Positions 51,226 to 61,269 are shown, counted from the stretch's first letter. The stretch: DNA of 64,000 bases from Pedobacter sp. SYP-B3415 (GCF_004138205.1 NZ_RXNQ01000001.1:1-64000), one strand, 5' to 3'. The notes: generated by a model from the sequence alone, not told the origin. Numbers and translations are program-made.

Positions 51226-51256
51226 TTTGCAAATCCAAAATACTCGCATAACTTTG
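51226..51256 (+). promoter_or_regulatory. Complete -33/-7 promoter (TTTG-N19-TAACTTTG)
   Basis: TTTG at 51226-51229 and TAACTTTG at 51249-51256 are separated by exactly 19 bp, the ideal Bacteroidetes arrangement. The -7 box overlaps the left half of the palindromic operator. The ATG is at 51277. Confidence 0.75.
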
Positions 51257-51272
51257 CAAAACAAAGTACTTT
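51251..51272. promoter_or_regulatory. Palindromic operator ACTTTG-N5-CAAAGT (+ ACTTT)
   Basis: ACTTTG-CAAAA-CAAAGT is a perfect 6-bp inverted repeat, immediately followed by ACTTT so that AAAGTACTTT is a second palindrome. A sister copy with the same spacing lies at 52234-52255. It is the probable binding site of the HTH_34 regulator encoded at 51918. Confidence 0.65.
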
Positions 51273-51276
51273 TAAG

Positions 51277-51921
51277 ATGACTGATCAACAGGAACAGATT
51301 TCGGCATTGAAAGACATCCGCAAGATGATGGAGCGCTCGTCCAGATTTATCTCATTGAGCGGACTTTCTGGCGTTGGCGCCGGTATATCGGCACTGGTTG
51401 GTGCTTTCCTTGCGCAGCGCGAACTTGATCGCTTCGGAAACAGCCGCTTTGGCGACGCCCGGGCCTACGCACCCGGTGTGAGCGGGGAAACTGATCTCGA
51501 ATTCAACCTGATCTGTATTGCCCTGGGTGTACTGGTCGCTGCACTGAGTTCCGGATTTCTGTTTACCTGGCTAAGAGCCCGCCGCGGCGGCCTTCCGCTG
51601 TGGGATCGCACCACCCGCAACATGCTCGTTAACCTGTTCATCCCGCTATTTGCCGGAGGATGTTTCGTACTGTCACTGCTGGTCAATAATTCCGGTCTGG
51701 TTGCACCTGCCTGCCTGATCTTTTACGGCCTCTCACTCATCAACGCCTCAAAATATACACTCACTGATATTCGTTACCTCGGATTTCTGGAAGTTATTCT
51801 CGGCATCATCAACCTGATCTTCCCAGCGCTGGGTTTAATCTTCTGGACAATCGGCTTCGGCATCCTGCATATCCTCTACGGTACAGTGATGTATTTTAAA
51901 TATGAACGCAAAAGCACATGA
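51277..51921 (+). CDS. Four-helix membrane protein of an HTH_34-linked operon
   Basis: From the ATG at 51277 (MTDQQEQISALKDIRKMMERSSRFISLSG) the product has 214 residues. A polar N-terminal helix is followed by about five or six hydrophobic segments (LSGVGAGISALVGAFLA, LICIALGVLVAALSSGFLF, MLVNLFIPLFAGGCFVLSLLV, GLVAPACLIFYGLSLINA, then YLGFLEVILGIINLIFPALGLIF). The DIRKMMERSSRFISLSG start recurs in Bacteroidetes proteins of unknown function next to small winged-helix regulators. Its TGA overlaps the ATG of the regulator (ATGA), so both are translationally coupled. It starts under the operator promoter. Confidence 0.8.
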   Translation: MTDQQEQISALKDIRKMMERSSRFISLSGLSGVGAGISALVGAFLAQRELDRFGNSRFGDARAYAPGVSGETDLEFNLICIALGVLVAALSSGFLFTWLRARRGGLPLWDRTTRNMLVNLFIPLFAGGCFVLSLLVNNSGLVAPACLIFYGLSLINASKYTLTDIRYLGFLEVILGIINLIFPALGLIFWTIGFGILHILYGTVMYFKYERKST

Positions 51922-52217
51922 AAAACCCGATCGAGTCGTTAAATAAGATTTTCGACAGCCGGATCCGTCTGGGTGTGATGTCAGTGCTCATGGTAAACGA
52001 ACGCATTAACTTCAATGACCTGAAGCAGATGCTGGAACTGACCGACGGCAACCTCGCCTCACACCTCAGCACGCTTGAGCAGGCCGCACTGATCTCTGTT
52101 CACAAAGCTTTTGTCGGAAAAAAAACCAATACAACCTACCAGGCAACAGAGGCAGGCAGACTCGCCTTTAAAAACCACCTCGATGCCCTGGAAAAAATGA
52201 TTAAAAATATAAGCTAA
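51918..52217 (+). CDS. HTH_34-type winged-helix transcriptional regulator
   Basis: The 99-residue protein is a single winged helix: FDSRIRLGVMSVLMVNERINFNDLKQMLELTDGNLASHLSTLEQAALISVHKAFVGKKTNTTYQATEAGRLAF-type pattern with recognition helix DGNLASHLSTLE and wing TYQATEAG. It has no separate ligand domain. This is the small MarR/ArsR-like HTH_34 family of Bacteroidetes. Overlapping its neighbour by 4 bp and with two copies of a palindromic operator in the operon, it is probably an autoregulator. Confidence 0.9.
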   Translation: MKNPIESLNKIFDSRIRLGVMSVLMVNERINFNDLKQMLELTDGNLASHLSTLEQAALISVHKAFVGKKTNTTYQATEAGRLAFKNHLDALEKMIKNIS

Positions 52218-52233
52218 TTTTTTTTGCACATAC

Positions 52234-52255
52234 ACTTTGAAACACAAAGCACTTT
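52234..52255. promoter_or_regulatory. Second copy of the palindromic operator (ACTTTG-N5-CAAAGC-ACTTT)
   Basis: ACTTTG-AAACA-CAAAGC, then ACTTTT, lies 9 bp before the ATG at 52260. This is the same distance and spacing as the copy at 51251; one base of the palindrome differs. Confidence 0.65.
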
Positions 52256-52259
52256 TAAA

Positions 52260-53867
52260 ATGAAAATAAAAATTAAATACGACTTGCTCCCGCTGCTTTC
52301 AATCGCAGGCGGTCTTCTTTTCAGCCTGCTATTCTGGGATCAGGCGCCCGGCCTCAATAAACTGGTTTACTCGGCTTTTATTTTGCTGGCGTTGCTTTTA
52401 AGCCGGAACGTTCCTGCAGACAAAGTCTTTGCCCTGTATGCGGCCATACATCTTTTTTCGGCGCTAATGATTGTAGTGAACCATTCTGAAATGGCGGCCT
52501 GGGCTTACTACATCAGCCTGTTTGCATGGGTGGGCCGTGTACATTATCCGCTTTTGAAGACTGCAGGAACGGCAATCGTTGCAGGCATTTTCCGGTTTGC
52601 CACCTTGCCCTACACCCTTTTTCAGCGCCTGAAACGGATGCGCATTGCAGGGATCTCACTCCGCCCCGTTTTGCGCCAGCTTAAGTACGTGCTGCTGCCC
52701 GCGTTCATACTACTCGTTTTTACACTCGTTTATGCAGCAGCCAACGAACAGTTTGCCGATATGCTGTCACGGCTGATCAATTCGATATTGGATGCCATCA
52801 GTCTGCTTGAAAAGATCATCTCAGTTAGAATGATTCATATCCTTGCAGGCATGGCCATAACCGCAGCCCTGATCCTTAACTATGAGCCTTCTTCATTTGA
52901 AAGAATAGAAAGCCGGCTTACCGAAGCGCTGATCAGAAAAGAAAGGCACGACCGGACGAAATCTGCGTTACATGCGTTTGCCGAAATTTTTTCCATTAAC
53001 CTGTCGGGCCGTAAAATGGCGCTGAAAACGGAGTTTATCAATGCCCGCATCTGTTTTGCGCTCCTAAACCTTCTGCTGTTATTTGTGAATGTGCTTGATA
53101 TGATCACCCTGTTCACGAAAGGTGCTGACCTGAATAATCCTTCGGCAGCCTTGCATGATGGCACAAATGCACTGATCTTCAGCATCGTGCTGGCCATGGC
53201 AGTGATTGTTTTCTTTTTCAGGGGGAACCTGAACTTTTTAAGTAATAACCGTCAGCTGAAACTGCTGGTCTATGTATGGATTGTGCAGAATGCATTTCTG
53301 GTTCTCACCGTCGCCCTGCGCGATTATCATTATATAGACCTTTACGGGCTTACCTATAAGCGGATCGGTGTTGGCGCATTTCTGATTCTCTGCTGCGCAG
53401 GACTTTTTACGGTTTACGTTAAGGTAGCTGCAACGCGAACCTTCTTTTACCTGTACAGGTGGAATGCCTTTTTCTGGCTGATATTCCTGACAGCTGGTAG
53501 TGCTGTAAATTGGGATGTGGTAATTGCAGGCTATAATGTAAACAGGGCAGACCGGATTTCACTCGATGTAGATCACCTGATGGGCTTGAGCGACAAAGCC
53601 ATTGCAATCCTTCATACAAACCGTGATCTGCTTAAAAAGCAGGTCGCTGCGATTTCAGAACAGGATGATCGCACGACCGTTCCAAAACCCGGGCAAGATA
53701 GCCTGAAACAGGATGCCGGCGCCTTACAGCTTGAAGCAGCAAAAGAATTTTCAGAGCAGCTGGAATCGAAAATTGAACTGTTCCGTAAGCGGCATGAAAA
53801 AAGTGGCTGGCAGGCCTGGAACCTGCCCGACCAGCGAACAGCGAGGTATCTTGAACATATAAAGTAG
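52260..53867 (+). CDS. DUF4153/DUF4173-family polytopic membrane protein
   Basis: From the ATG at 52260 (MKIKIKYDLLPLLSIAGGLLF) the product has 535 residues. About twelve hydrophobic helices are followed by a soluble tail (about 445-535, ISLDVDHLMGLSDKAIAILHTNRDL and a Glu/Lys-rich C-terminal helix). DYHYIDLYGLTYKRIGVGAFLIL matches the Y-G-L-T-x-x-R motif of the DUF4153/DUF4173 group. Function unknown. It is 42 bp after the HTH_34 gene with its own operator copy, so it may have a separate regulated promoter. Confidence 0.82.
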   Translation: MKIKIKYDLLPLLSIAGGLLFSLLFWDQAPGLNKLVYSAFILLALLLSRNVPADKVFALYAAIHLFSALMIVVNHSEMAAWAYYISLFAWVGRVHYPLLKTAGTAIVAGIFRFATLPYTLFQRLKRMRIAGISLRPVLRQLKYVLLPAFILLVFTLVYAAANEQFADMLSRLINSILDAISLLEKIISVRMIHILAGMAITAALILNYEPSSFERIESRLTEALIRKERHDRTKSALHAFAEIFSINLSGRKMALKTEFINARICFALLNLLLLFVNVLDMITLFTKGADLNNPSAALHDGTNALIFSIVLAMAVIVFFFRGNLNFLSNNRQLKLLVYVWIVQNAFLVLTVALRDYHYIDLYGLTYKRIGVGAFLILCCAGLFTVYVKVAATRTFFYLYRWNAFFWLIFLTAGSAVNWDVVIAGYNVNRADRISLDVDHLMGLSDKAIAILHTNRDLLKKQVAAISEQDDRTTVPKPGQDSLKQDAGALQLEAAKEFSEQLESKIELFRKRHEKSGWQAWNLPDQRTARYLEHIK

Positions 53868-53922
53868 CGCGGTATCCCTGGCAGCAGTGTTGTGGGGCGG
53901 CTGCCGGGGCAAAACCGTAAAT

Positions 53923-54267
53923 CATTGTCTTTGGGTAAAAAGTTGAAGAAGGAAACAAGATCTTTCTGAACAGTCTCAAAGACTTTTGATGCTTTTATGC
54001 AAGAAGAGATACACAGCCTTGACTTCATGCCAAACGCAGTGTAATGCGGAGGGATCTCCCTGGTGCTCGGCATTGCCGTCACCTTGATGAAAAAAGCTTT
54101 ATAACGAGCAAAGGTGAGATTCCTCACCGCACAATTCGCGGCAGAAACAATTTGGCCTGCGGTTTCGGAAGGAACCCCCGCGGCGGTGAGCGGTCCGATA
54201 TCACAGCTTACATTTATTGAGAACCGAAGGGCTACAGATTACGCAAAACTATCCCCGGACAACAGTG
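53923..54267 (+). mobile_element. MITE-like element copy 2 (345 bp, rearranged core)
   Basis: The left end CATTGTCTTTGGG is worn; the right end is CCCCGGACAACAGTG. Imperfect 10-bp direct repeats AACCGTAAAT and ACCCTAAAAT (7/10) flank it. It shares agatctttctgaacagtctc and acttttgatgcttttatgc at the left and cgcggcggtgagcggtccgat at the right with copies 1 and 3, but its middle part (about 54025-54165) is different. It contains no gene. The preceding stretch 53868-53922 holds a GC hairpin with no T-run. Confidence 0.7.
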
Positions 54268-54309
54268 ACCCTAAAATCAAAAGCACGCAAAAAAGATCGC
54301 TGTAATTTT

Positions 54310-54317
54310 TAGCTTTG
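54310..54317 (+). promoter_or_regulatory. -7 promoter box (TAGCTTTG) of the deacetylase operon
   Basis: TAGCTTTG lies 27 bp before the ATG at 54345 and 42 bp after the end of MITE-like copy 2. Confidence 0.55.
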
Positions 54318-54344
54318 CAGCAACACAAAAATTCACACCCAACA

Positions 54345-55214
54345 ATGAAGAATAAGGTACTATCCCTGGCTGCTGCCGCACTAATCTTTACTGCCGGCTG
54401 CCAGTCTAAATCGCAGCCTTCCAATACCGCTACCGATAAACCGGGCGATTCGACGAGCGCTGCTTCGCCTGCTGCCACGGTAGACGTCTCGAAGATTAAG
54501 CCGGCAAAGGCTTCCGATATCCTGGCGAAGAAACAGGTTCCTATTCTTTGTTATCACCAGGTGCGGAACTGGCGCCCTACAGACGGCAAGGTTGGCAAAG
54601 ACTATATTGTTGAGATTCAAAATTTTAAAGACCAGATGAAAATGCTGGCAGACAGCGGCTATCACACCATTCTGCCCGACCAGTTGTATGCATACCTGAA
54701 TACCGGCGCCCCGCTGCCCAGCAAGCCTATCATGCTCACTTTCGATGATACCGATATGGACCAGTTTACCATCGTTCGGCCGACACTTGAGAAATATGGC
54801 TATAAAGCGGTATATTTTATCATGACCGTTTCCATTGGCAAGAAAGGCCTGATCGAGTATATGACAAAAGATCAGATTAAACAACTTGCTGCCGAAGGAA
54901 ACGTAATTGGCAGCCACACATACGATCATAAAAACTTCAAAAAATACCAGGGCAAAGACTGGGAAGAGCAACTGGACAAGCCGACCAAAAAACTAGAAGA
55001 AATTACCGGGAAGAAAATTACTGAATTCGCTTATCCCTTCGGACTGTGGAACAGCCAGGGTATTCCCGAACTAAAGAAACGCGGCTTCAGAATGGCGTTT
55101 CAACTGGCTACAAAACGTGATGAGCAGGAACCGCTTTACACGATCCGCAGGATCATCGCCAGCGGCTACTGGAGTCCGAAGACGTTAAGCAATAGCATAA
55201 AAAATAGCTTCTAG
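54345..55214 (+). CDS. Polysaccharide deacetylase (NodB/CE4), lipoprotein
   Basis: The product has 289 residues from the ATG at 54345. MKNKVLSLAAAALIFTAGCQSK is a lipoprotein signal (lipobox FTAGC), and a Ser/Thr/Ala linker follows. The NodB domain (about 70-280) has LCYHQVRNW, LTFDDTDMDQF (metal-binding Asp pair, with T in place of the usual G), SHTYDHKNF (H-x-x-x-H metal site) and EFAYPFGLWN. It should remove acetyl or similar groups from a cell-surface or extracellular glycan. A TAGCTTTG box precedes it; the next gene starts one base after its stop. Confidence 0.88.
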   Translation: MKNKVLSLAAAALIFTAGCQSKSQPSNTATDKPGDSTSAASPAATVDVSKIKPAKASDILAKKQVPILCYHQVRNWRPTDGKVGKDYIVEIQNFKDQMKMLADSGYHTILPDQLYAYLNTGAPLPSKPIMLTFDDTDMDQFTIVRPTLEKYGYKAVYFIMTVSIGKKGLIEYMTKDQIKQLAAEGNVIGSHTYDHKNFKKYQGKDWEEQLDKPTKKLEEITGKKITEFAYPFGLWNSQGIPELKKRGFRMAFQLATKRDEQEPLYTIRRIIASGYWSPKTLSNSIKNSF

Positions 55215-55215
55215 C

Positions 55216-56586
55216 ATGCTTTCCCGTAAGATCATTTTTTTGCTTGCCGGCCTCATGGAAATTGTTTCGGCAGTGCAGGCCCAGGTACCGCATCTGACCG
55301 GAACGGTCCGCATCAACATGGCTCAGGGCCTTATTAGCTGTGATTTTACGTTATCAGATCTTCCCCGCCTGGGAAAAGACTATCAGGTACTGCTAAATAA
55401 AGGATTCAACATTAAGGCCATACGCGACAGCGCCGGCCTGGTGTTAAAATACGGCGGTTTTTATAATGGCAAGATGCGCGGTGAAGGTTTGTGTTACACG
55501 CCGCAGCGGGGCGACAGCACCTATGCAAACCCCGGCACGCTTCGGATTACGTATACAGGTGCATTTCCTGTGTACACCGATACGTTAAACTTCATCGATT
55601 TTAAAGGCCTGATTGCCTTCAATGGCAAAACACTGCGTGCAACCGATCAGTCTAAATGGTATCCCGTTATTTATGATACCAGAAACGACAGGCTTATCGA
55701 ACAGGTCACTTACCGAATCATTGTCGAGGGTGCTGATGCAAAAATGCTCTTTGTCAACGGCGACAGTCCGAAAGCCGGTCCGAAGGCTATTTTCGAATCA
55801 AAAATACCGGCTGCACCACTTCTTTTTGCCGGCAATTACCCCATCCAGCAAACCCCGGGCGCCTGGTTCCTGAATACAAAAATGACTGCTGCAGAATTGT
55901 CCGGATTCGAAAAAAACATAGCAGAAATGAAACAATTTCTCTCTGCAAAACTGAACGTCCCTTATCATACAAAGAACGTATTTATAGAACACGAGCCTGT
56001 AGAGCGCTTTCAGCAGGGGCGGGTGTGGGGATTTGTGAATTTCCCGGTTATAGCCTTTGCCGGGACATCGCTAGGCAGGATGGTCGACACCAGGACCTCT
56101 GCGCTCAAAGACAGTTCCGACTACCCGTTCATAGCGCATGAAGTAGCGCACTATTACTTTGGCAACGTGCTCAGACCGAATGCTACCCTATTCTGGTTTT
56201 TTCTCGAATCGACAGCAGAATACCTCGCGGTTAAAACTGCTGAAGCCAAGTTTGGAAAGGCCTGGGCAGATGCTCATTTCCAGAAGCAGGCAAAAGACCT
56301 TGCCGGCTTCAAGGCGATTCCGCTTGACCAGATCAGGAACCAGGATGAAGTCTCGGGAACTTACAGGTATAATTACGGGCCCCTCCTGCTGCGCGGACTT
56401 GAACAGATAGTTGGTGAAAAACGTATGTACCGTTTGCTGGAACAATGTCTGCGTGCTGACGGCCAGCTCACTGATTATGCTTTTTTCAAAAAGCGGGCCG
56501 CAGAGGCAGGGATTACCGCTAATGAATGGTTGCAATTCGAAAAAACCTTTATCAGAACTTCGAACGCAACCGCAGCCATCAGGTAA
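55216..56586 (+). CDS. Exported gluzincin-type (M1-like) metallopeptidase domain protein
   Basis: A 456-residue protein with a signal peptide (MLSRKIIFLLAGLMEIVSAVQA). A beta-rich M1-like N-domain is followed by the zinc site HEVAHYYFG (His308, Glu309, His312) and the third ligand Glu331 in ESTAEYLA, which is exactly the HEXXH-X18-E spacing of gluzincins. The M1 substrate-binding GAMEN motif is not visible, so it is a distant relative rather than a classical aminopeptidase. The start codon follows the deacetylase stop by one base; the two form an operon. Confidence 0.83.
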   Translation: MLSRKIIFLLAGLMEIVSAVQAQVPHLTGTVRINMAQGLISCDFTLSDLPRLGKDYQVLLNKGFNIKAIRDSAGLVLKYGGFYNGKMRGEGLCYTPQRGDSTYANPGTLRITYTGAFPVYTDTLNFIDFKGLIAFNGKTLRATDQSKWYPVIYDTRNDRLIEQVTYRIIVEGADAKMLFVNGDSPKAGPKAIFESKIPAAPLLFAGNYPIQQTPGAWFLNTKMTAAELSGFEKNIAEMKQFLSAKLNVPYHTKNVFIEHEPVERFQQGRVWGFVNFPVIAFAGTSLGRMVDTRTSALKDSSDYPFIAHEVAHYYFGNVLRPNATLFWFFLESTAEYLAVKTAEAKFGKAWADAHFQKQAKDLAGFKAIPLDQIRNQDEVSGTYRYNYGPLLLRGLEQIVGEKRMYRLLEQCLRADGQLTDYAFFKKRAAEAGITANEWLQFEKTFIRTSNATAAIR

Positions 56587-56655
56587 GCTTGCACCATACT
56601 CTCGTTGTTGAAACAAACAAAGTTGCCGGTTACTCGTTAAAAGGAAAACATCACC

Positions 56656-57804
56656 ATGAAACGTCTTCACCTTTTATACGGTATTGCTGCGCTGCTCAGT
56701 TTTGCAGCCTGCACCGAATCAAAACAAACAACAACTGAAACGACCACAGCAGTACCAGCTGCTGAAGCTAAACTTGACAGCCTTTTTTACAAACATCTTG
56801 AAGGCAGCATTGCAGGCAAAGCCATCGTCATGGAGCTGATCAGGTCTACTGATTATGCAACCGGGTCATATTATTACAGGGATATTGGCATCCCAATTAA
56901 ACTTCAGTTTGATTCAATTGCGCCGAATGGAGAACTCCGGTTTTCTGAGATGATGTGGAGTACAAGCGGCAACCCGAAAGCACCCCAGTTTATTGTCAAA
57001 TGGAATGGTAAGGCATTCACGGGGACCTGGAAAGACGAAGATAAAGGAAAGAATTTCCCGATTGTTCTGACAGAGACCTATGCAAAGTCTTCAGTGCCTT
57101 TCAGGGTGATGAAGGTTATCGATTCTGTCTACGCCTTTCCGGGAAAGAAAAACTCACCGCAGGCGAAAGCTACCATTCAGACGCTCATTGCTGAGGCAAA
57201 TCCCAATTCACGATTTGTAAATACCCAGATAAAAAGCATTATGCAGCTGCAGGGTTCGGATTGGAATAAGGCATTGAAAGCGAGCGCACAACGATTCTTC
57301 AACGACTATGATACCGGCATTTCTGAAGAAGACCTGAATGATCCTGAACTGGCCCGTGCATCCATGAATTATGAATCATTGGAAACACTGGGTGTGCGGT
57401 ACAATGAAAAAGATTTCCTTGTTTTTGAAGCCATGAATTTTGCCTATACGGGAGGTGCACACGGAAATCATGGTATTACATTTACCTGCTTCGACCTGAA
57501 AACAAAGCGCCGGCTGAAGCTGAAAGACATCGTAAATATAGATTCGGCAGGACTTCAGCGCCAGATAGAAAAAAGGTTCAGACAACAGTATGGCCTGGCA
57601 CCCGGGGCCAGTCTTAAAGAGATTTTGTTCGATGATTTCCTTGCGGCAAATGAAAATGTCTACTTCAATGATAAGGGAATCGGCTTCCTGTACAATCCTT
57701 ATGAAATTGCTGCGTATGCTGCCGGCGAACTTGAAGTATTCGTTCCTTACACCGATGTACGCGGTTTTATCGTACCTGCGTTCAAACAGCGAATGGGCCT
57801 GTAG
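56656..57804 (+). CDS. DUF4163/DUF3298 (RsiV-like) lipoprotein
   Basis: The 382-residue product starts MKRLHLLYGIAALLSFAACTES, a lipoprotein signal (lipobox FAAC). The first half is beta-rich (RDIGIPIKLQFDSIAPNGELRF). The second half contains the DUF4163 part and the DUF3298 motif AMNFAYTGGAHGNHGI, followed by FDLKTKRRLKLKDIV. RsiV of Bacillus, which has this DUF, binds lysozyme; whether this protein does so is unknown. It lies 69 bp after the gluzincin gene in the same direction and is followed by a terminator. Confidence 0.85.
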   Translation: MKRLHLLYGIAALLSFAACTESKQTTTETTTAVPAAEAKLDSLFYKHLEGSIAGKAIVMELIRSTDYATGSYYYRDIGIPIKLQFDSIAPNGELRFSEMMWSTSGNPKAPQFIVKWNGKAFTGTWKDEDKGKNFPIVLTETYAKSSVPFRVMKVIDSVYAFPGKKNSPQAKATIQTLIAEANPNSRFVNTQIKSIMQLQGSDWNKALKASAQRFFNDYDTGISEEDLNDPELARASMNYESLETLGVRYNEKDFLVFEAMNFAYTGGAHGNHGITFTCFDLKTKRRLKLKDIVNIDSAGLQRQIEKRFRQQYGLAPGASLKEILFDDFLAANENVYFNDKGIGFLYNPYEIAAYAAGELEVFVPYTDVRGFIVPAFKQRMGL

Positions 57805-57812
57805 TCTGCCGC

Positions 57813-57853
57813 AAAAAAGAGAGGCCGCCTCAAAAAGGCAGCCTCTCTTTTTT
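57813..57853. terminator. Bidirectional terminator
   Basis: A 13-bp perfect outer stem (AAAAAAGAGAGGC/GCCTCTCTTTTTT) with an inner GCCT/AGGC pair lies between the DUF3298 gene and the convergent GreA-like gene. Confidence 0.85.
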
Positions 57854-57865
57854 TCAATAGTATTT

Positions 57866-58327
57866 TCAGATAACCTGCAGGATTCTGAAGTGGCGCCCAT
57901 TGAAGGATACCTGCGCTCCAGCCTGCTGATCTGCGAGTACCTTACCAAGCGGCGAGGCCTGGGAAATAGCTGTTACGGCTTTGCCGGATACCTGTAAAGT
58001 CCCCCCGCTGACGCCGATAAAAAACCAGCCCTGATCGGTCTCGACAAGGCTTCCGTTTCTGACTTTGTCAGAGCCTGCGGCCGGCAGCTGCTGTAAAAAA
58101 GTTTTTTGCCTTCCGGCCTCAAAGAGCAGCTTGCGGTTATTATCAATCTGTTGCTGCATCATTTCCCGGGTGGTCTCATATTTATCGCCCGCGCTGCTTT
58201 TGGTATTATCTTTTGACGCCTCTTCGGCCAGACGGAGTGCTGTAGCAGCTTCTTCAAGCCGGCGGTCAATCAGGCTTGCCACAGCAGCAAGCACATCGGC
58301 TTTCATGCTTTGATCGTGTATGTTCAT
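57866..58327 (-). CDS. GreA/GreB-like protein
   Basis: The 153-residue protein has an N-terminal helical coiled coil (about 15-85, with EEASKDNTKSSAGDKYETTREMMQQQIDNN) and a C-terminal FKBP-like Gre domain (about 95-153, VETDQGWFFIGVSGGTLQVSGKAVTAISQASPLGKVLADQQAG). The GDKYE..R.MM segment and S-P-L-G-x-x-L match Gre factors and their Bacteroidetes relatives, sometimes mislabelled as acyl-carrier synthases. It may bind RNA polymerase. Its start is 1 bp downstream of the nitroreductase stop, so they share a transcript. Confidence 0.78.
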   Translation of the reverse strand: MNIHDQSMKADVLAAVASLIDRRLEEAATALRLAEEASKDNTKSSAGDKYETTREMMQQQIDNNRKLLFEAGRQKTFLQQLPAAGSDKVRNGSLVETDQGWFFIGVSGGTLQVSGKAVTAISQASPLGKVLADQQAGAQVSFNGRHFRILQVI

Positions 58328-58328
58328 A

Positions 58329-58907
58329 CTAATCCCTCACCCAGCGGACTTTCTCTTCGATGGGCGTCCGATTGGCCTCGCGCGGAGCGTCATGATGGTA
58401 ACCCATATAAAATATGCCCAGGCATTCTTCCTGAGCTTCAAGATCGAGAAAGGCCGATAGTGAACTGATCATGCCCGGGCTGCTCCAGTATGAACCGATC
58501 TGCAGGGCCTCTGCTGTTAGAGCCATGTTTTGCACGGCAGCGCCTACTGCTGCAATTTCTTCCCACTGCGGTACCTTCTCTCTATGGTAGCGGATATTTA
58601 TTGCAATCATCACAGCAGCACGCGATGCCTTATCGATGATGCTGTCGTATTTTTTTTGAAGAAAAGATGCAGGCGCAACCGTCTCCTTATAAAACCTGGC
58701 CAGTTCGGCACCAAACCGGCGCTTTCCATCGCCTGTAAATACAACAAAACGCCAGGGTTGGGTCAGTTTGTGGGTGGGTGCATAATTTGCACTGGCAAGC
58801 ACCGCTTCAATCGCCTCGGCAGGAACTTCCTGATCGGTATAACTTTCGGGAAAAACGCTGCGCCGTTGCCTGATCAGGCGCTCTATGGTTTCAAAAGACT
58901 GATTCAT
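58329..58907 (-). CDS. Nitroreductase-family FMN oxidoreductase
   Basis: The 192-residue protein has the nitroreductase start IERLIRQRRSVFPESYTDQEVPAEAIEAVLASANYAPTHKLTQPWRFVV (FMN-binding RRS and N/Q-P-W segments), then AAVGAAVQNMALTAEALQIGSYW and a GIFYMGYH near the C-terminus. Short YdjA-type members use NAD(P)H and FMN to reduce quinones or nitro compounds. The first gene of a two-gene unit with the GreA-like gene. Confidence 0.9.
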   Translation of the reverse strand: MNQSFETIERLIRQRRSVFPESYTDQEVPAEAIEAVLASANYAPTHKLTQPWRFVVFTGDGKRRFGAELARFYKETVAPASFLQKKYDSIIDKASRAAVMIAINIRYHREKVPQWEEIAAVGAAVQNMALTAEALQIGSYWSSPGMISSLSAFLDLEAQEECLGIFYMGYHHDAPREANRTPIEEKVRWVRD

Positions 58908-58981
58908 ATCGGGTAAAAATAGGGATTAATTTGTAGGGTGCTTGTAAAATGTGACAGACGGTGCCGCCCATTTATGCGCAA

Positions 58982-59010
58982 ACAAAAACCCCGCAGGTTG
59001 CTGCGGGGTT
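58982..59010 (-). terminator. Rho-independent terminator of guaB
   Basis: A 10-bp perfect stem AACCCCGCAG/CTGCGGGGTT with loop 58997-59000; on the minus strand it is followed by TTTTTG, 15 bp after the guaB stop. Confidence 0.85.
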
Positions 59011-59024
59011 GTATGCTGTCTGGC

Positions 59025-60506
<1,482 letters not shown>

Positions 60507-60528
60507 TTAGGAGTTATTATTTGCCGGG

Positions 60529-60551
60529 CAAAGGTAATTCAAAATTTCATG
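60529..60551 (-). promoter_or_regulatory. guaB promoter (-7 TACCTTTG; possible upstream -33 TTG)
   Basis: On the minus strand TACCTTTG occupies 60536 to 60529, 34 bp before the ATG. A TTG lies about 20 bp further upstream (near 60557). Confidence 0.6.
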
Positions 60552-60648
60552 ATTCACAACCGCGACAAGGTTTTGACCTGCCAAAATGTGATCATTCTGA
60601 CAAAACCCTGTCCGGCGACTTGCTGAACTCCGGGCATAGTTCTCAACT

Positions 60649-61188
60649 CATTGTTGTCCGGTAAAAATTTGCAGACCAAAATAAGATCTTTCTGAACAGT
60701 CTCAAAGCAATATCTGCATCAATTTTCTGAATCAAGCCCCTGAATTTTATGTCTATGGGTTTTACATACAGGCGGCGGTTTTGATGACGGTTTTGCCTGA
60801 TTACTGTCATTGATAGGTGCGAACCGGCCTTGTATCTTCTCGCCGCAGAAAAGTATTAAAAGTCTTGCAATGTTTTAAAGAGGTTGGGAAGAACCAAGGA
60901 GGGGAACCAGCCCGGAACGGAATGGCGCAGGGATAATCCGGGCCTTTTCCCGCCGCCGTCGGACTTTTGATGCTTTTATGCAAGAAGAGATACACAGCCG
61001 GAGCGTTTGTTCATGTCTTGTATGTGGTTTTTAATGGTACGAACGCTTTCGGCTATGCCTCAGGTTGCTTCTTTTTCGCCAAAAAGAAGGAGCCCCCGCG
61101 GCGGTGAGCGGTCCGATACCAGAGTTTTCACATTTATTGAAAGTCGAAGGGCTATATACTTTTGCAAAACTTTCCTCGGACAACAATG
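60649..61188 (+). mobile_element. MITE-like element copy 3 (540 bp)
   Basis: The ends are CATTGTTGTCCGG (60649) and CGGACAACAATG (61188). Extended terminal repeats continue imperfectly for about 26 bp to a shared TTTGCA. Direct repeats GTTCTCAACT and ATTCTTAACT (8/10) flank it at 60639-60648 and 61189-61198. The body matches the reverse complement of copy 1. It has no transposase and no supported gene; its short ORFs occur because copies 1 and 3 share sequence. The stretch 60537-60648 before it shows nothing else. Confidence 0.8.
61157..61164 (+). promoter_or_regulatory. -7 type box (TACTTTTG) inside the right end of MITE-like copy 3
   Basis: TACTTTTG faces outward, 105 bp before the ATG at 61270. 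It is not conserved in the equivalent part of copies 1 and 2. Confidence 0.35.
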
Positions 61189-61269
61189 ATTCTTAACTTC
61201 TTAATTACAATCCCATTAGATTCCCGCACAAATGCGCATATTTAAATTATAAAACAGCAAAAAGACGCA

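Noticed and set aside
53868-53910. GC hairpin (CCCTGGCAGC/GCTGCCGGGG) after the DUF4173 gene considered as a terminator
   Set aside because: It has no T-run after the stem and contains mismatches, so support is too weak.
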